Assembly (NCBI GenBank): GCA_911728455.2
Contig: OU452219.1
Coordinates: 14,164,397-14,228,396, forward strand
Reading direction: 5' to 3'
From: Marthasterias glacialis
Taxonomy: Eukaryota > Echinodermata > Asteroidea > Forcipulatida > Asteriidae
Length of the DNA stretch: 64,000 bases
In this document: piece by piece, positions 12,701 through 20,800 of the stretch
How positions within the stretch are numbered: position 1 is the stretch's first letter
How the letters are laid out: each line of letters opens with the position of its first letter
The notes under the pieces: model-generated
What the model saw: only the letters and a program-made list of their open reading frames with translations
Databases searched by the model: none
What the model was told of the DNA's origin: nothing
Made by a program: the position numbers and the translations under genes

Positions 12701-13716
12701 GGTGATTTGACACTGAGACCGTCCCTTCCTATTTCTGTTTCTAGTGACAAGACACTAACGCTATCGTTCCCAACAGAGATACTTGTGCTCTGATTATTTG
12801 CACCACTGGTTGACTCTATATCAGTTAGAGACTTCTCTGTCATGCCTAGGACATCTCCTTTAGACTGACTGTCATCAAAACAAACTTGTGTATCAGTTGT
12901 TATGTGTTGGGTTTGTTGTCTTGGACTCTTGTCCTCCACAGGCGGTTGTGCAATACTCTTTTCACAACTCTCCAATTCCTCGCTTTGATCGATCACACTT
13001 TGATTTGTTTCTACCGGAAACCTGGATGACATTGTTCCATCTGCATCTTCATTTTCATCGTTGCCTTTTTGTTGCCAGGCTGGTTCAGAGGTATCCATCA
13101 TTTCTGAAGTTTCTTGAAAAGTCTCAAGAGCTGGCGTTGCATCTGCTGGGTTTTCCACACGGGAGACTTCCATTGGTTCATCTGTGAACGTCTTCATGTC
13201 AACTGGTCCCCGTGTGACTGGTGTTTCATCTTGTATCTCAGAGTCTCTCCCAGTTGATGAGTCGACATCTTCAGTTTGCTCTTTATGAGTACTTGGCATT
13301 TCTTTTGTACTGAAGTCACTCTCAGCATCTGGTTGGCTTTGTATTTTGGAAGATGAGGTTTCAACGCTATCATGACTGCTGTTTACACCGTCTACTGCTG
13401 ATGCTATGGCAGTAGTATTAGACACCTCTGGATGATGGGGAACAAGTGGATTTTCTTGTTGGGTTGTATCACAAGACGTAGTTATATCACTATCAGGTCT
13501 GTTTTCCTCCATTTCATTGGAGAGGCCAGACTGAAGGGACTGTGAAGGGGCTTCATTCTGAGCTTCAAGTGGACTTTCTTCTCTGGTAACTTCCGGTATA
13601 GAAGAAGGGACATCTGCAGGATCTCTGGTGGTGATAAATTGTAGCAATTCATGTGGCTCAACTTGACCTCCGGGCAATGGTATGTCCATGCCGATATCTT
13701 GACTACTGTCAGCCAT
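485..13716 (-). CDS. PHF10: PHF10/BAF45A orthologue, PBAF chromatin-remodelling subunit (gene level, 12 coding exons)
   Basis: Coding exons in transcription order: 13716-11582, 10918-10788, 10610-10527, 9907-9771, 9226-9098, 8362-8253, 7223-7091, 6970-6821, 2271-2163, 1845-1733, 1268-1193, 759-485. All introns are GT-AG; phases match and the total is 3582 nt (1193 residues plus stop). Residues 1-711 are an acidic Ser/Asp/Glu-rich, probably disordered region. Residues ~712-930 align in order with the SAY region of vertebrate PHF10 (PAENL, SFKRKYP, LTALR, EYIKKA, VIPGQ, YYN). PHD1 spans ~1009-1066 and PHD2 ~1066-1111 with a full C4HC3 set (C1068, C1071, C1083, C1086, H1091, C1094, C1107, C1110). 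The tail is Pro- then Lys-rich. In the known family PHF10 is a nuclear PBAF subunit that reads histone tails. Human PHF10 is about 500 residues; the extra length here is N-terminal. Start chosen at the ATG in context AAAATGG just inside exon 2; an in-frame upstream ATG exists in exon 1. Confidence 0.95.
832..974. mobile_element. Short palindromic MITE with CTCF-like motifs
   Basis: Inverted ends contain GGAGACT and TAGGTGGCAGCAGACTTA. The motif at 845-859 (plus) and 944-958 (minus) fits the CTCF core YAGRKGGCRSY. A half copy of the same repeat lies at 2088-2138. Confidence 0.65.
1193..1268 (-). CDS. PHF10: PHF10 exon 12: PHD finger 2 core
   Basis: Acceptor TTATTCAG, donor GTGAGT. It encodes [19 protein letters not shown], nearly invariant in PHF10 and DPF proteins. 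The donor region is duplicated 56 bp downstream (about 1127-1150). Confidence 0.96.
1733..1845 (-). CDS. PHF10: PHF10 exon 11: PHD1 second half and start of PHD2
   Basis: Acceptor GTCATTAG, donor GTAAAG. It encodes [28 protein letters not shown]; the HPSC and WQCMEC residues finish PHD1 and TCFHC begins PHD2. Confidence 0.95.
2088..2138. mobile_element. Half copy of the 832-974 MITE
   Basis: One arm only: ACCTGGTAAGTCTGCGGCC through AAAAGTCTCCAAT, diverged from the arm at 930-973. Situated just 5' (plus strand) of PHF10 exon 10. Confidence 0.55.
2163..2271 (-). CDS. PHF10: PHF10 exon 10: PHD finger 1, first half
   Basis: Acceptor ATCCACAG, donor GTAAGT. It encodes [11 protein letters not shown] and [11 protein letters not shown] with the first four zinc ligands of PHD1. 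Confidence 0.95.
2295..2665 (-). repeat. Short duplicated block, three copies
   Basis: ACAAACAGTAAGTCAA-type blocks followed by AATGCAACACSCTTTT occur at ~2299, 2352 and 2621. Confidence 0.5.
3416..3629. mobile_element. tRNA-like SINE core between 56-bp inverted arms
   Basis: Arms 3416-3471 and 3574-3629 are inverted copies with one mismatch. The centre (minus strand) reads as a tRNA-like head with A-box GGTCTAGTGGTTAAG and B-box GGTTCGAATCC. The arm sequence (AAGCACTGAGTATACAGTGC) is also found beside other copies of this SINE. It lies in the 4.5-kb PHF10 intron. Confidence 0.7.
4225..4690. repeat. Degenerate ~125-bp tandem repeat
   Basis: CATTTGGGATATAT recurs near 4239, 4360, 4489 and (degraded) 4617, each followed by a TTCTCCCAAT-type block. 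The same unit occurs at 51600-51870. Confidence 0.6.
4734..5036. mobile_element. Palindromic MITE, 145-bp arms
   Basis: Arms 4734-4878 and 4892-5036 are reverse complements with scattered mismatches around a 13-bp centre. Both ends read roughly AAAAATGCACCC. No convincing target-site duplication was found. It lies in the 4.5-kb PHF10 intron. Confidence 0.75.
5495..5910. repeat. ~90-120-bp tandem repeat in PHF10 intron
   Basis: The block AACCCTCCTACTGT starts at about 5501, 5591, 5711 and 5827, each followed by CTGACCATT-AATAT and a CATGTGGTAAATGCATC block. Confidence 0.65.
6183..6324. mobile_element. MITE with GGCTCGATTTCAC ends
   Basis: Inverted ends around GGCTTGATTTCACCAAGAGC and GCTTTGTGAAATCGAGCC with inner TCTTAAGAT palindromes; a second copy is at 31049-31195. 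Confidence 0.65.
6821..6970 (-). CDS. PHF10: PHF10 exon 9: acidic linker
   Basis: Exactly 50 codons between TGACAG and GTCAGT. It encodes an acidic linker ending EPPVYK, which joins [10 protein letters not shown] in exon 10, as YKPK...AICG does in vertebrate PHF10. Nothing is therefore missing across the following 4.5-kb intron. Confidence 0.9.
7091..7223 (-). CDS. PHF10: PHF10 exon 8: end of SAY domain and linker
   Basis: Acceptor CTCTCCAG, donor TTG then GTAGGT. It encodes [17 protein letters not shown], equivalent to the family block SPDELRYLPLN, then a Pro/Asp-rich linker. Confidence 0.9.
7384..7535 (-). mobile_element. SINE family 2 (tRNA-like head)
   Basis: Minus strand: CGATGGTCCAGGGGTTAAG, then GGTTCAAATCCC, then GAAAGCACTAAGTATACAGT. 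Same layout as the 3.4-kb copy but with one tail only. Confidence 0.6.
7645..7795 (-). mobile_element. SINE family 2, second copy beside 7384-7535
   Basis: Minus-strand GAAAGCACTGAGTATACTG tail and a degraded B-box GGGTCGAATCC. Confidence 0.55.
8102..8205. mobile_element. tRNA-like sequence closed by a perfect 19-bp inverted repeat
   Basis: TAATTTTGGGATGAACACA at 8102-8120 is repeated inverted at 8187-8205. Between them is a tRNA-like stretch (GTTGGTAGAGCGC and GCGGGTTCAAACCC). A related head without arms lies at 39614-39690. Proper tRNA stems do not form, so this is not a functional tRNA gene. Confidence 0.7.
8253..8362 (-). CDS. PHF10: PHF10 exon 7: SAY domain
   Basis: Acceptor TTTGCAG. 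It encodes [15 protein letters not shown], a hallmark PHF10 block. The donor (AACAG then GTTCAG) is weak, but it is the only one that keeps phase and homology with exon 8 (continuing into YTSDEL). Confidence 0.88.
8458..8866 (+). mobile_element. tRNA-derived SINE, family 1, near full length
   Basis: Head with A-box TGGCCGAGCGG, then a ~330-bp body shared with copies at 21.9, 23.8, 31.5, 33.8 and 34.0 kb, ending ATATAAGACTCTGG and a (TAT)n tail. Confidence 0.75.
9098..9226 (-). CDS. PHF10: PHF10 exon 6: SAY domain
   Basis: 43 full codons between TTTTCAG and GTAAAT. It encodes [19 protein letters not shown] and YYFDMQTL, equivalent to the EYIKKA and YFDLQT blocks of PHF10. Confidence 0.93.
9771..9907 (-). 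CDS. PHF10: PHF10 exon 5: SAY domain
   Basis: Acceptor ATATCAG, donor GTAAGT. It encodes [13 protein letters not shown] and continues to HEKEKQ; the junction TLG/LTALR is the one expected for the family. It ends in phase 0. Confidence 0.93.
10527..10610 (-). CDS. PHF10: PHF10 exon 4: SAY domain
   Basis: Bounded by ATGTAG and GTAAAA. It encodes [15 protein letters not shown] and continues to EEQVTLG, matching the LERR...KEK...TLG pattern of PHF10. Confidence 0.93.
   Translation of the reverse strand: MLREELWTSRRKNSCGSEVWSRRSKSR
10788..10918 (-). CDS. PHF10: PHF10 exon 3: start of SAY domain
   Basis: Acceptor TTTTAG before 10918 and donor GTAAGT after 10788. It encodes residues 712-756 with the family motifs FPAENL, EYQWP, QEQV and SFKRKYP. 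The phase matches exon 2 (one base completes an Ile codon). Confidence 0.93.
11284..11500. repeat. MITE-like repeat with TTGACC ends, in PHF10 intron 2
   Basis: Starts ATTGACCTAATTTACCTGAC, ends GCGAGGGGTCAAT. A copy is at 23298-23497 and a 3' part at 1993-2053. The rest of the intron (10919-11581) shows nothing recognisable. Confidence 0.55.
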
Positions 13717-13727
13717 TTTGACAACCT
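11582..13727 (-). CDS. PHF10: PHF10 exon 2: acidic N-terminal region
   Basis: Acceptor TTGCAG precedes 13727; an ATG at 13716 opens the frame and the exon ends at 11582 before GTAAGT. It encodes residues 1-711 plus two bases of codon 712. The product is very rich in Ser, Asp, Glu and Thr and contains repeated short blocks such as [11 protein letters not shown] and [11 protein letters not shown] roughly 60-residue block near its C-terminal end is duplicated (encoded around 11870-12120 and 11690-11900). The end of the exon ([11 protein letters not shown]) resumes family-like sequence leading into the SAY domain. Confidence 0.9.
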
Positions 13728-14678
13728 CTGCAAGATTAGAAAACAATCGTTGAAAAAAATGAATCTATTCAATGAATGATGTTTGACAATATGCATAAAA
13801 ATAGCATCCAGTGTAACCATGACATTACATAACACAACTGGTACTCCACACCCCTGCATCACTTCAGTATCATTGTCTATAAGGCTACAAATCTCTGCCA
13901 TGAAAATTGATGAATTAGCCGTTAGTGTTAGTATTATTACTAGCTGCTGGTCATTTTCTTTAAAACAAAAATACTGTTTTGGCATGGCCAGGTTGATTCA
14001 TAATATAATGGACTCTCTATTAATTTTAATGTGGTGAAAAATCAGGCAAATCACAACTGCCTTTTCAGAAGTTTGAAGTATACAAAAGAGTAATGCATTT
14101 GATCATACCCCTCTGCTGACAGGCCAGAGGGTAAATTCATCATATTTTCATTGTTTGGAAAGCATGGATGGTAAAAGTCACTTTCCTCATCTCCTAAAAA
14201 AGCTAGCTCTGAATAGCATTGTAAAGGCTGTGCCTGACACAACGCTACAAAACAAAGCCAAAAGTACTAGTATTAGTATTTGTATTGAAATTTTCTTCAG
14301 TAAATGTTCCTTTTTAACATGACCCCTTCATTGATGAATTAAACTACTAAATGGCCTGGGGATACTTTCCAATGCTGTGTAGTGGTCAGTCCTTCATGGC
14401 CCGATCACTGACCGACACCATTCCCCCCCCCCCCCCACCCAACACCCCGCGACCTTTGTTTTCAAATTAAGGCTATCGTTAATTCTATCTCATGCATTGA
14501 CATTAGTACTAGTAGAGTACTAAAGTCATTGTGTGGCTTTCAATACACTAATTCAGCCCTGGTGGTAGGACGTCTATCTCCGTATAGTGTAAAAGCAATG
14601 TGATTTTATGTTTCTTACACAGAAACATTGTTTCTCACACCAAAACATAGAGAGTGATCCCATAGAAAGAGTACTCAC
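13728..14678. other. PHF10 intron 1
   Basis: Contains a C run near 14424 and otherwise nothing recognisable; short open frames here lack usable context. Confidence 0.5.
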
Positions 14679-14904
14679 CAATCGACAATCTATCGAAATC
14701 AGTAATTTCTTTGATCAGTTCGGAATCACACAAAGTACAAAGCACGCTCTTCTTAACTTGCAGTTGTGTACGTGTTAGGGCGCCCTCTTGCGTTGAGTGA
14801 TCTCCAACGACCACAAATTCGATGAGCGGCCGTTTCGATTTTCTACTCAAATAAATGTTTTTGACAGAATAATGTAACAGTGAATACGTTCGAAAGATCC
14901 GCAT
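14679..14904 (-). other. PHF10: PHF10 exon 1, 5' UTR or alternative N-terminus
   Basis: An open frame begins at an ATG at 14904 and runs to a good donor (ATTG then GTGAGT) at 14679/14678. Spliced to the acceptor at 13727 it stays in frame with the exon 2 ATG, so it could add 79 residues. The added peptide shows no recognisable domain. I treat it as 5' UTR by default. The true transcription start is not visible and the exon may extend further upstream. Confidence 0.5.
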
Positions 14905-15238
14905 CTAGCAGAACAGGTAGGTTTAATTGCATATTGCTTCTAACTCTGAGCAGAAAGGTAGCTTAATTGGATTGTTAATACATTTTTGAAGAGTGAAAGA
15001 GCTCTGTTTAACACACAATTTGGTCAACTCGACCGTAAATAATGTTCACTCGACCTTCCAGCAGTCCAGTAACAAAATTACACTTTCTCGTCTTTACCCA
15101 GGACCACCTTGTCATGAACACATTCAATATTTTAGATATACATGGATGCTTAGAGGTAAATATCATTGCAAAAGCTTGTTTGTACAATTCTTGGAACAAT
15201 TAGCAGACGAATATGTTCGCATTCAGTTCAGGTTGGCT

Positions 15239-16041
15239 TAGCCCCATACATTGTGCCAATACGCTGGACTCCCTCCGCTTCTTGGCCCAACGAACCCTGT
15301 CCGTTAAAACCAGACATCAACTTTCGAATTGAGACTTACTTTTTTTGGCAAATTTATCCCTCAATGATCGGTCGGTCGTTGCTGTCAGACATGTCAGACT
15401 CACACGCAGAGTCTGGAGAAGATTTCCGCACGGTCCCCCGTGCGATAAATCCTAGGCTTTTGCTGGAATTTTATGTCAAATCTCGGTGATATAAGCCCGT
15501 GTCAACGACGGCGGAGAAGCCATGATGGTTGCTGTTCAGCGCGGGTCGCATTTCTGCACTAGTCTTTATTCCAGCAGTCATTTTGCGACATTTACCTGAT
15601 AGTGGTGACGTCCAATGCGCGCAATCAGTCAGCACATTCAAGAACGTTTACCGCTGCGCGACACCTTGACGTCACCACTATCAAGTAAACGTCGCAAAAT
15701 GACTGCTGGAATAAAGACTAGTGCAGAAATGCGACCCGCGCTGAACAGCAACCATCATGGCTTCTCCGCCGTCGTTGACACGGGCTTATATCACCGAGAT
15801 TTGACATAAAATTCCAGCAAAAGCCTAGGATTTATCGCACGGGGGACCGTGCGGAAATCTTCTCCAGACTCTGCGTGTGAGTCTGACATGTCTGACAGCA
15901 ACGACCGACCGATCATTGAGGGATAAATTTGCCAAAAAAAGTAAGTCTCAATTCGAAAGTTGATGTCTGGTTTTAACGGACAGGGTTCGTTGGGCCAAGA
16001 AGCGGAGGGAGTCCAGCGTATTGGCACAATGTATGGGGCTA
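15239..16041. mobile_element. Mutator-like foldback element, 373-bp arms, 9-bp TSD
   Basis: Arms 15239-15611 and 15669-16041 are reverse complements with only two mismatches by base-by-base reading, separated by a 57-bp loop. The element begins TAGCCCCATAC and is bounded by the direct repeat AGGTTGGCT at 15230-15238 and 16042-16050. Long TIRs with 9-bp TSDs are typical of MULEs. No transposase is present. Each arm contains the same 78-codon open frame, which has no recognisable domain and is probably chance. Confidence 0.85.
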
Positions 16042-16994
16042 AGGTTGGCTCAGCTCAGCTCAGCCTGCCTAAGCATGGAGGTAGCCCTGAGGGAGCCCAA
16101 CCAGTGTGGCCAAGGATTTTTGACAGTCATTGGTTGAATCCTTACCGATGTCAAAAATCCTTTGCCACACTAGTGGGGCTAGCTCAGCCTCAGCGACAGC
16201 AGTGGTTTCTTCCCTGCCTGTCACCTCTGCCTCTGCCTGGACTGTGGAACCCAGTTGTTCGAATCCGGAACCGACAGGAGCCTTGCATGTGGATTGTGTT
16301 TTCAATCCCTACCTGACTGCAAGGATTTTCCATATAGGTAGAGCATTTCCTCCCACGTCTTAAGTGAAATTTCTTCATTGTCTTCTTTAAAAAGTTGGTG
16401 TGGTGTTTCCATAGAATGCTTTGCCGACTGAATAATTCAGATTCAGATTCAGATATGTCAATCTGCACTAAAAGTCAAATGCCAGAAGTAAAACAGAACA
16501 CACACTGTACACGTAAACACAGTCTAACTAACCCCTTTTACAACCTGTAACTATTATTAGAATGACATATTGAGTGTTGGTGTTTAACATAACTGTTGTC
16601 ATAATTGTTAGAATTAGCACTAACGCTGGTTAAAGGGGGACTGTCATAGTCATAGCAGGATTGTGGCTGTACATATAATTATGAACTCTAATCCAGTTAC
16701 TGCACATGCTGAGTGTGCTGGTCGACACATTACAATATAAAAATGACAACGCCTTTGTGGTTTGTAGACCAGAGTGCGCAAAGATGCATGTGAAGTAATT
16801 GGGTTAGAGTTCATAATTCCATGCACAGCCACAGGCCTGGTATGATCAGAGGGATATTTTTTTTCGTCTTCTCTGCTTATTTGCATAAACTTTTAATAAA
16901 CTATTACTGCTAGGCCTACTGTGTCAAAGTTTGCACGCAGCATTTGATTCACGCCTTCCATCCTTGTCTGTCCTCCATCATAGTCGTCAGCTCT

Positions 16995-17632
16995 TAACCA
17001 GTTCCTGCCGAGAATCTTCCATTTTTTCCTGTCCAGCCTGACAAGATTATTTTCTTGGAATTGCCGGAATCATTTTTCTTTGAGAGTACCGCTGGCACAA
17101 GGAAAAGTTTACTTGACAAAGCCAAGAGAACAAAGATACAGGCCTCGAATTAACCCACGGCACCCTACAGCAATTGCCGTGGTGCCCTGTGCTTTTGCTG
17201 TGGTGCCCTTTGCAAAGTTCCAATACAAATTTAAATTTTCCTCATAGAAGTGCCCCTTACCAGAGGAAAATTGCTGTGCCTTTCTAGAGCAAAGTTCAAG
17301 GCCTGAAGATACTTTTTGAAATTTTTGGTTTCTCTATTGAGAAAATGTCAAATTCATGCTTTGTGAATTGCAAAACCTCGGCCGTATTCCACGGCCTATG
17401 ATTGGTCCTACTTCGGGAACAAGGCTGGAAACTCGGTTCACTTGGACTTACCTTCATTGAGCCGAAATACAATGAATGTACACAATGGTGGAAGCTTCTT
17501 GATGCCTTGTAATCCTCTTCTTGGAACAAAAAGACAAAGGTCTGGAATCGGGGATTACACAGTATTTTCCCTCGCACAATGGTAAAAAATCTGAGAAATA
17601 TTTCACTACATCTATCGTCTTTGTTGAAACCA
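16995..17632 (+). repeat. ~650-bp dispersed repeat, copy A
   Basis: Begins TTAACCAGTTCC and shares blocks in order (GCCGGAATCATTTTTCTTTG, GAGAAAATGTCAA, GGAATCGGGGATTAC) with copies at 29.7 and 34.5 kb. It ends about 35 bp before the CEP128 exon acceptor at 17667 and is interrupted by an insertion at 17139-17305. Confidence 0.7.
17139..17305. mobile_element. 167-bp element with CAGGCCT termini nested in repeat copy A
   Basis: Ends CAGGCCTCGAA and (reverse) CAGGCCTTGAA. AAGATA flanks both sides (17133-17138 and 17306-17311). The uninterrupted sequence is visible in copy C. Confidence 0.75.
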
Positions 17633-17667
17633 TCATCAATGTTTTAAGGTTTTTTTTTTTTTTGCAG

Positions 17668-17890
17668 GTGATTGAGAATTGGATGATACCATCAATGTAT
17701 TAAGAACCTCCTTACTTGATGAACTTGAACGGCAATGATGTCTTCCGATAGCGATGGTTACGAGGCCTCGGATTCAAGCTATAGGCCAAGAGTGTTCTCA
17801 CATGAGTACAGGAGAACAAGGCCCCGGCGAACACTAACTGGCTCCTCGTTAGTGCCTGATGAGGTCAATGAGCTGACATCCTCGTTAAGG
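17668..17890 (+). CDS. CEP128: CEP128 first coding exon (with 5' UTR 17668-17734)
   Basis: A long T tract and TTTGCAG end at 17667, so at least one non-coding exon lies upstream. Coding starts at ATGATG (17735). It encodes MMSSDSDGYEASDSS and ends VNELTSSLR before GTGAGT. The N-terminus is acidic, then Arg-rich. Confidence 0.88.
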
Positions 17891-20800
17891 GTGAGTTGAA
17901 TATGAACAGATAATCATAAAACTTTAAAATGATAGAACTTACGAACTGAATGTTACTCTTTTGTTTTTCAGCTAATGTTTTTTTTTTCAATATGTACCTT
18001 TCTAGCTTATCTCTGTGTGCCAACATTATTTTTGCGTCTAACATCTTTTTGATAATAGACCGATCCATTAACTGCACCCCTTATGTGTTGACCAATCACA
18101 GCCTTGGCTACGCCACTGAAAGTCTGGCAAAAATCTTTCATGATAAAATCCTTTTGGAAAACATAAAAATACGTGCGTGTACTTACAGCGTTCATATCAT
18201 GCAGTAGTGATGTAGCCAATGCTGTGATTGGTCAATATGTTTAGGGGGTGAGGCTAAATGGATCGGTCTAGTCCATGTACTTCCCTATATATTTTCTGTT
18301 TGATTTATTTTTTTCATTTAGTATGGAAATAAATGTCAGTTTAAATTGAATTAAATTAAATTGAATTGAATTTGAATGCAATAGAATAGAATTGAATTGA
18401 ATTAAAGTGAATTGTGCTTGCTTCAAGGAGTGTGGAAAAGATACTTATTATGTGCAGAATACATTATTCAAAACTTCCACTAAATCGATCATGTGAGATT
18501 TCACCCTTGTTACACTGAATCTAGCACAAGTGTGCACAGTTCTGTTCAGGTTCAAAATAAATACGTAGGCCATTGAATCGATCCATCAAGCCCCGCTCAC
18601 CATGGTACAATGTAACTGTCTATCACTGGTGCCCCACATGCGTCTCACTCTGCTCCTGGGCCACACCAAAAAATACACAACAGAACAACCCAAATGGCGG
18701 AAAGATTTTTTTTACAATTTGTAATAGGATTTTAATGTCAAGCAATAAACCACAAGGGAAACTTGGATTTTAACATGTCAGACTTTTGGATGCGTATTCA
18801 CGGTTGTGGTCAGTCAATGCATTGAGGGGCAGAGCCTAATGGATTGGTCCATTCAGTTGCACACGCTAGAGGTACAACTTTGTTGCAGGAACACAAAAAA
18901 ACATTATGTCAGATGTGATGGTCTTTTAATTTTGTTATTTTTCAAGAGTATTTTGGTTTCCTTCTTTGACTCCTCAGAATACGACTAGGAATCTGAATGC
19001 AGTGGATGATTTGATGGGGCATTACAGAGACAGCAATGAAAGACAGAGTGCTGCCATTGAAAGGGTAAGAGTTAAGCCATGTCCGGCTGCAACAACAACA
19101 TTACAGAATAGGACTTTTTGGCATCCCAGCCATAGCCACAGCCGAAGCCATTAGTTCGGACACTGCCTTATTTGGGAATAGCCTCAATGAGGGATATAAC
19201 CAACATGGCAGTTAAACTGCCCAATTATGTAGGACAGTATCAATAGGAAACTGCTGTGATTCTGAATATCAATGAATAAACCTCGTGTTGGTAACCCCAA
19301 ATGCCACATTACTCAAAAGGTATAATGCAGGTATGTGGTACCAGCTAAGGCACACTGTTGGAACTACATGTGGACAATGTATTACCACAGCAAATTGACT
19401 CACAAAAAGATGCAGCAGTGGGTAGCATCTAAACTAGTTGAAATTGTCAGCATCATGTGTTGTGGTCCCCCCAAAAAACAACAACCTTCAACTTTTAAAA
19501 CATTGTAATTGGTTAGTAAAAGCTGCCGGCCGTGACGGAGGACAGACAGGGATGGATGGAGGAAGTCAGATGGTATCAAGCTTGCTCGTCAAGCAAGCTT
19601 GACATAGTAGTAGTAATTGGTCTCACCCTGCTCTGGAGAATTTGGAGTACGTTCAAATAAATTTCCTTCATTCGATGTAGTTACGAGACAATCTCGCACA
19701 CTCTACCGAGAGTCTGAAGCAAGAGAGGTTGAACAGAGCGTCAGCTTTGCAGGGGTCTTACGGAAAGAGCAGCCGACCCCTCAGGAGCAGTGATCTAGAA
19801 GGCTCTAGAGGCAGGAGGAAATACAAACCAACATCACCTCATGATGATTACTATGTAAGTAATTAGCCCTATGTAGGACTCTCCGTCTTTGTCGTGCTGC
19901 ACAAAGATACAGAGTCCTAGATATAAGGGTCCATTTATAATCATTATTGAAATAATTTGTTATCATTAATTTTGCAAAAATTGAGCAATGCTCTTTACAT
20001 ATGTAAGTAATATATGTTATTATTTACCTTTCTTTTAAGTAGTTTGGTATTGTTTGTGCAGTATGCTGCTGTTTAGGCTCAGGATAAAGCAACTTTTCCC
20101 TTTTGACAACTTTGCTAAAGGGTTTGATAAATACAAGATAGCTTGACATGCCGTTATTCTATCTGACGTGCCATCTAAGAAACAAAAAGTGTAACATCCT
20201 CATCTCTGAGCAAGTGGTGGAGAAATTCAAAGAAATTTGGTACAAATTTGCAAACAGCCTTTTCCTATAATTTCTTTGTTCATTTGAAAAGTTTTCTCTC
20301 TCTTGCATCCAGGGTGTCAACGAATCTAAACGAAGAAAAGGCAGAAGAATGAGGAGGCCATCTGTACACTTTGATGAGGACCTTGATGAGGTAGGTACAG
20401 AGGTTAAATACTTTTATGAATAAATAAATTTCATTTTAGATAGATATTATCAAAAATTGCCCCTTGCTGGTCTCACATGTATTCAAACATTTTTTGGAAC
20501 AACCTTTTTTCCCCTTTTTTCCCTTTTTAAAAAAATGTTAAGTTCACTCCAAACAAAGGTAAAGGCCACTCTTGGCAAAGGGCTGCAAGAAGAAAAGTGA
20601 GACGTAAAAACTCAAGGAAGCTGAATGTAGGAATTGGCATTCCTCTTAAATCAGATTAGATTGTAGGACAGAGGGAAACAAGCACCAGGCAAGGATTTTC
20701 AAAGAGATGCAGTACGTGGGAAAAAAGCTATTTGAATGGCTCTTTGTTCTACATCTCAGTATAGCTAGGGTGTATTGGTGAGGGCGTACATTACTTGAGA

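Larger units (their letters stand above)
14905..17667. promoter_or_regulatory. Divergent PHF10/CEP128 5' region
   Basis: This interval separates two genes transcribed away from each other and must hold at least the PHF10 promoter and the non-coding first exon(s) of CEP128. No TATA box or clear CpG-rich core was identified by eye. Most of it is repeat: a foldback element (15239-16041), a 22-bp-arm stem-loop (16104-16170) and a ~640-bp dispersed repeat copy (16995-17632) with a nested insertion. Confidence 0.45.

Noticed and set aside
15166..16027. Identical 78-codon frames in the two arms of the palindrome as a duplicated gene
   Set aside because: They are mirrored because the arms are; no domain, no splice-supported gene, and TSDs mark a transposon.
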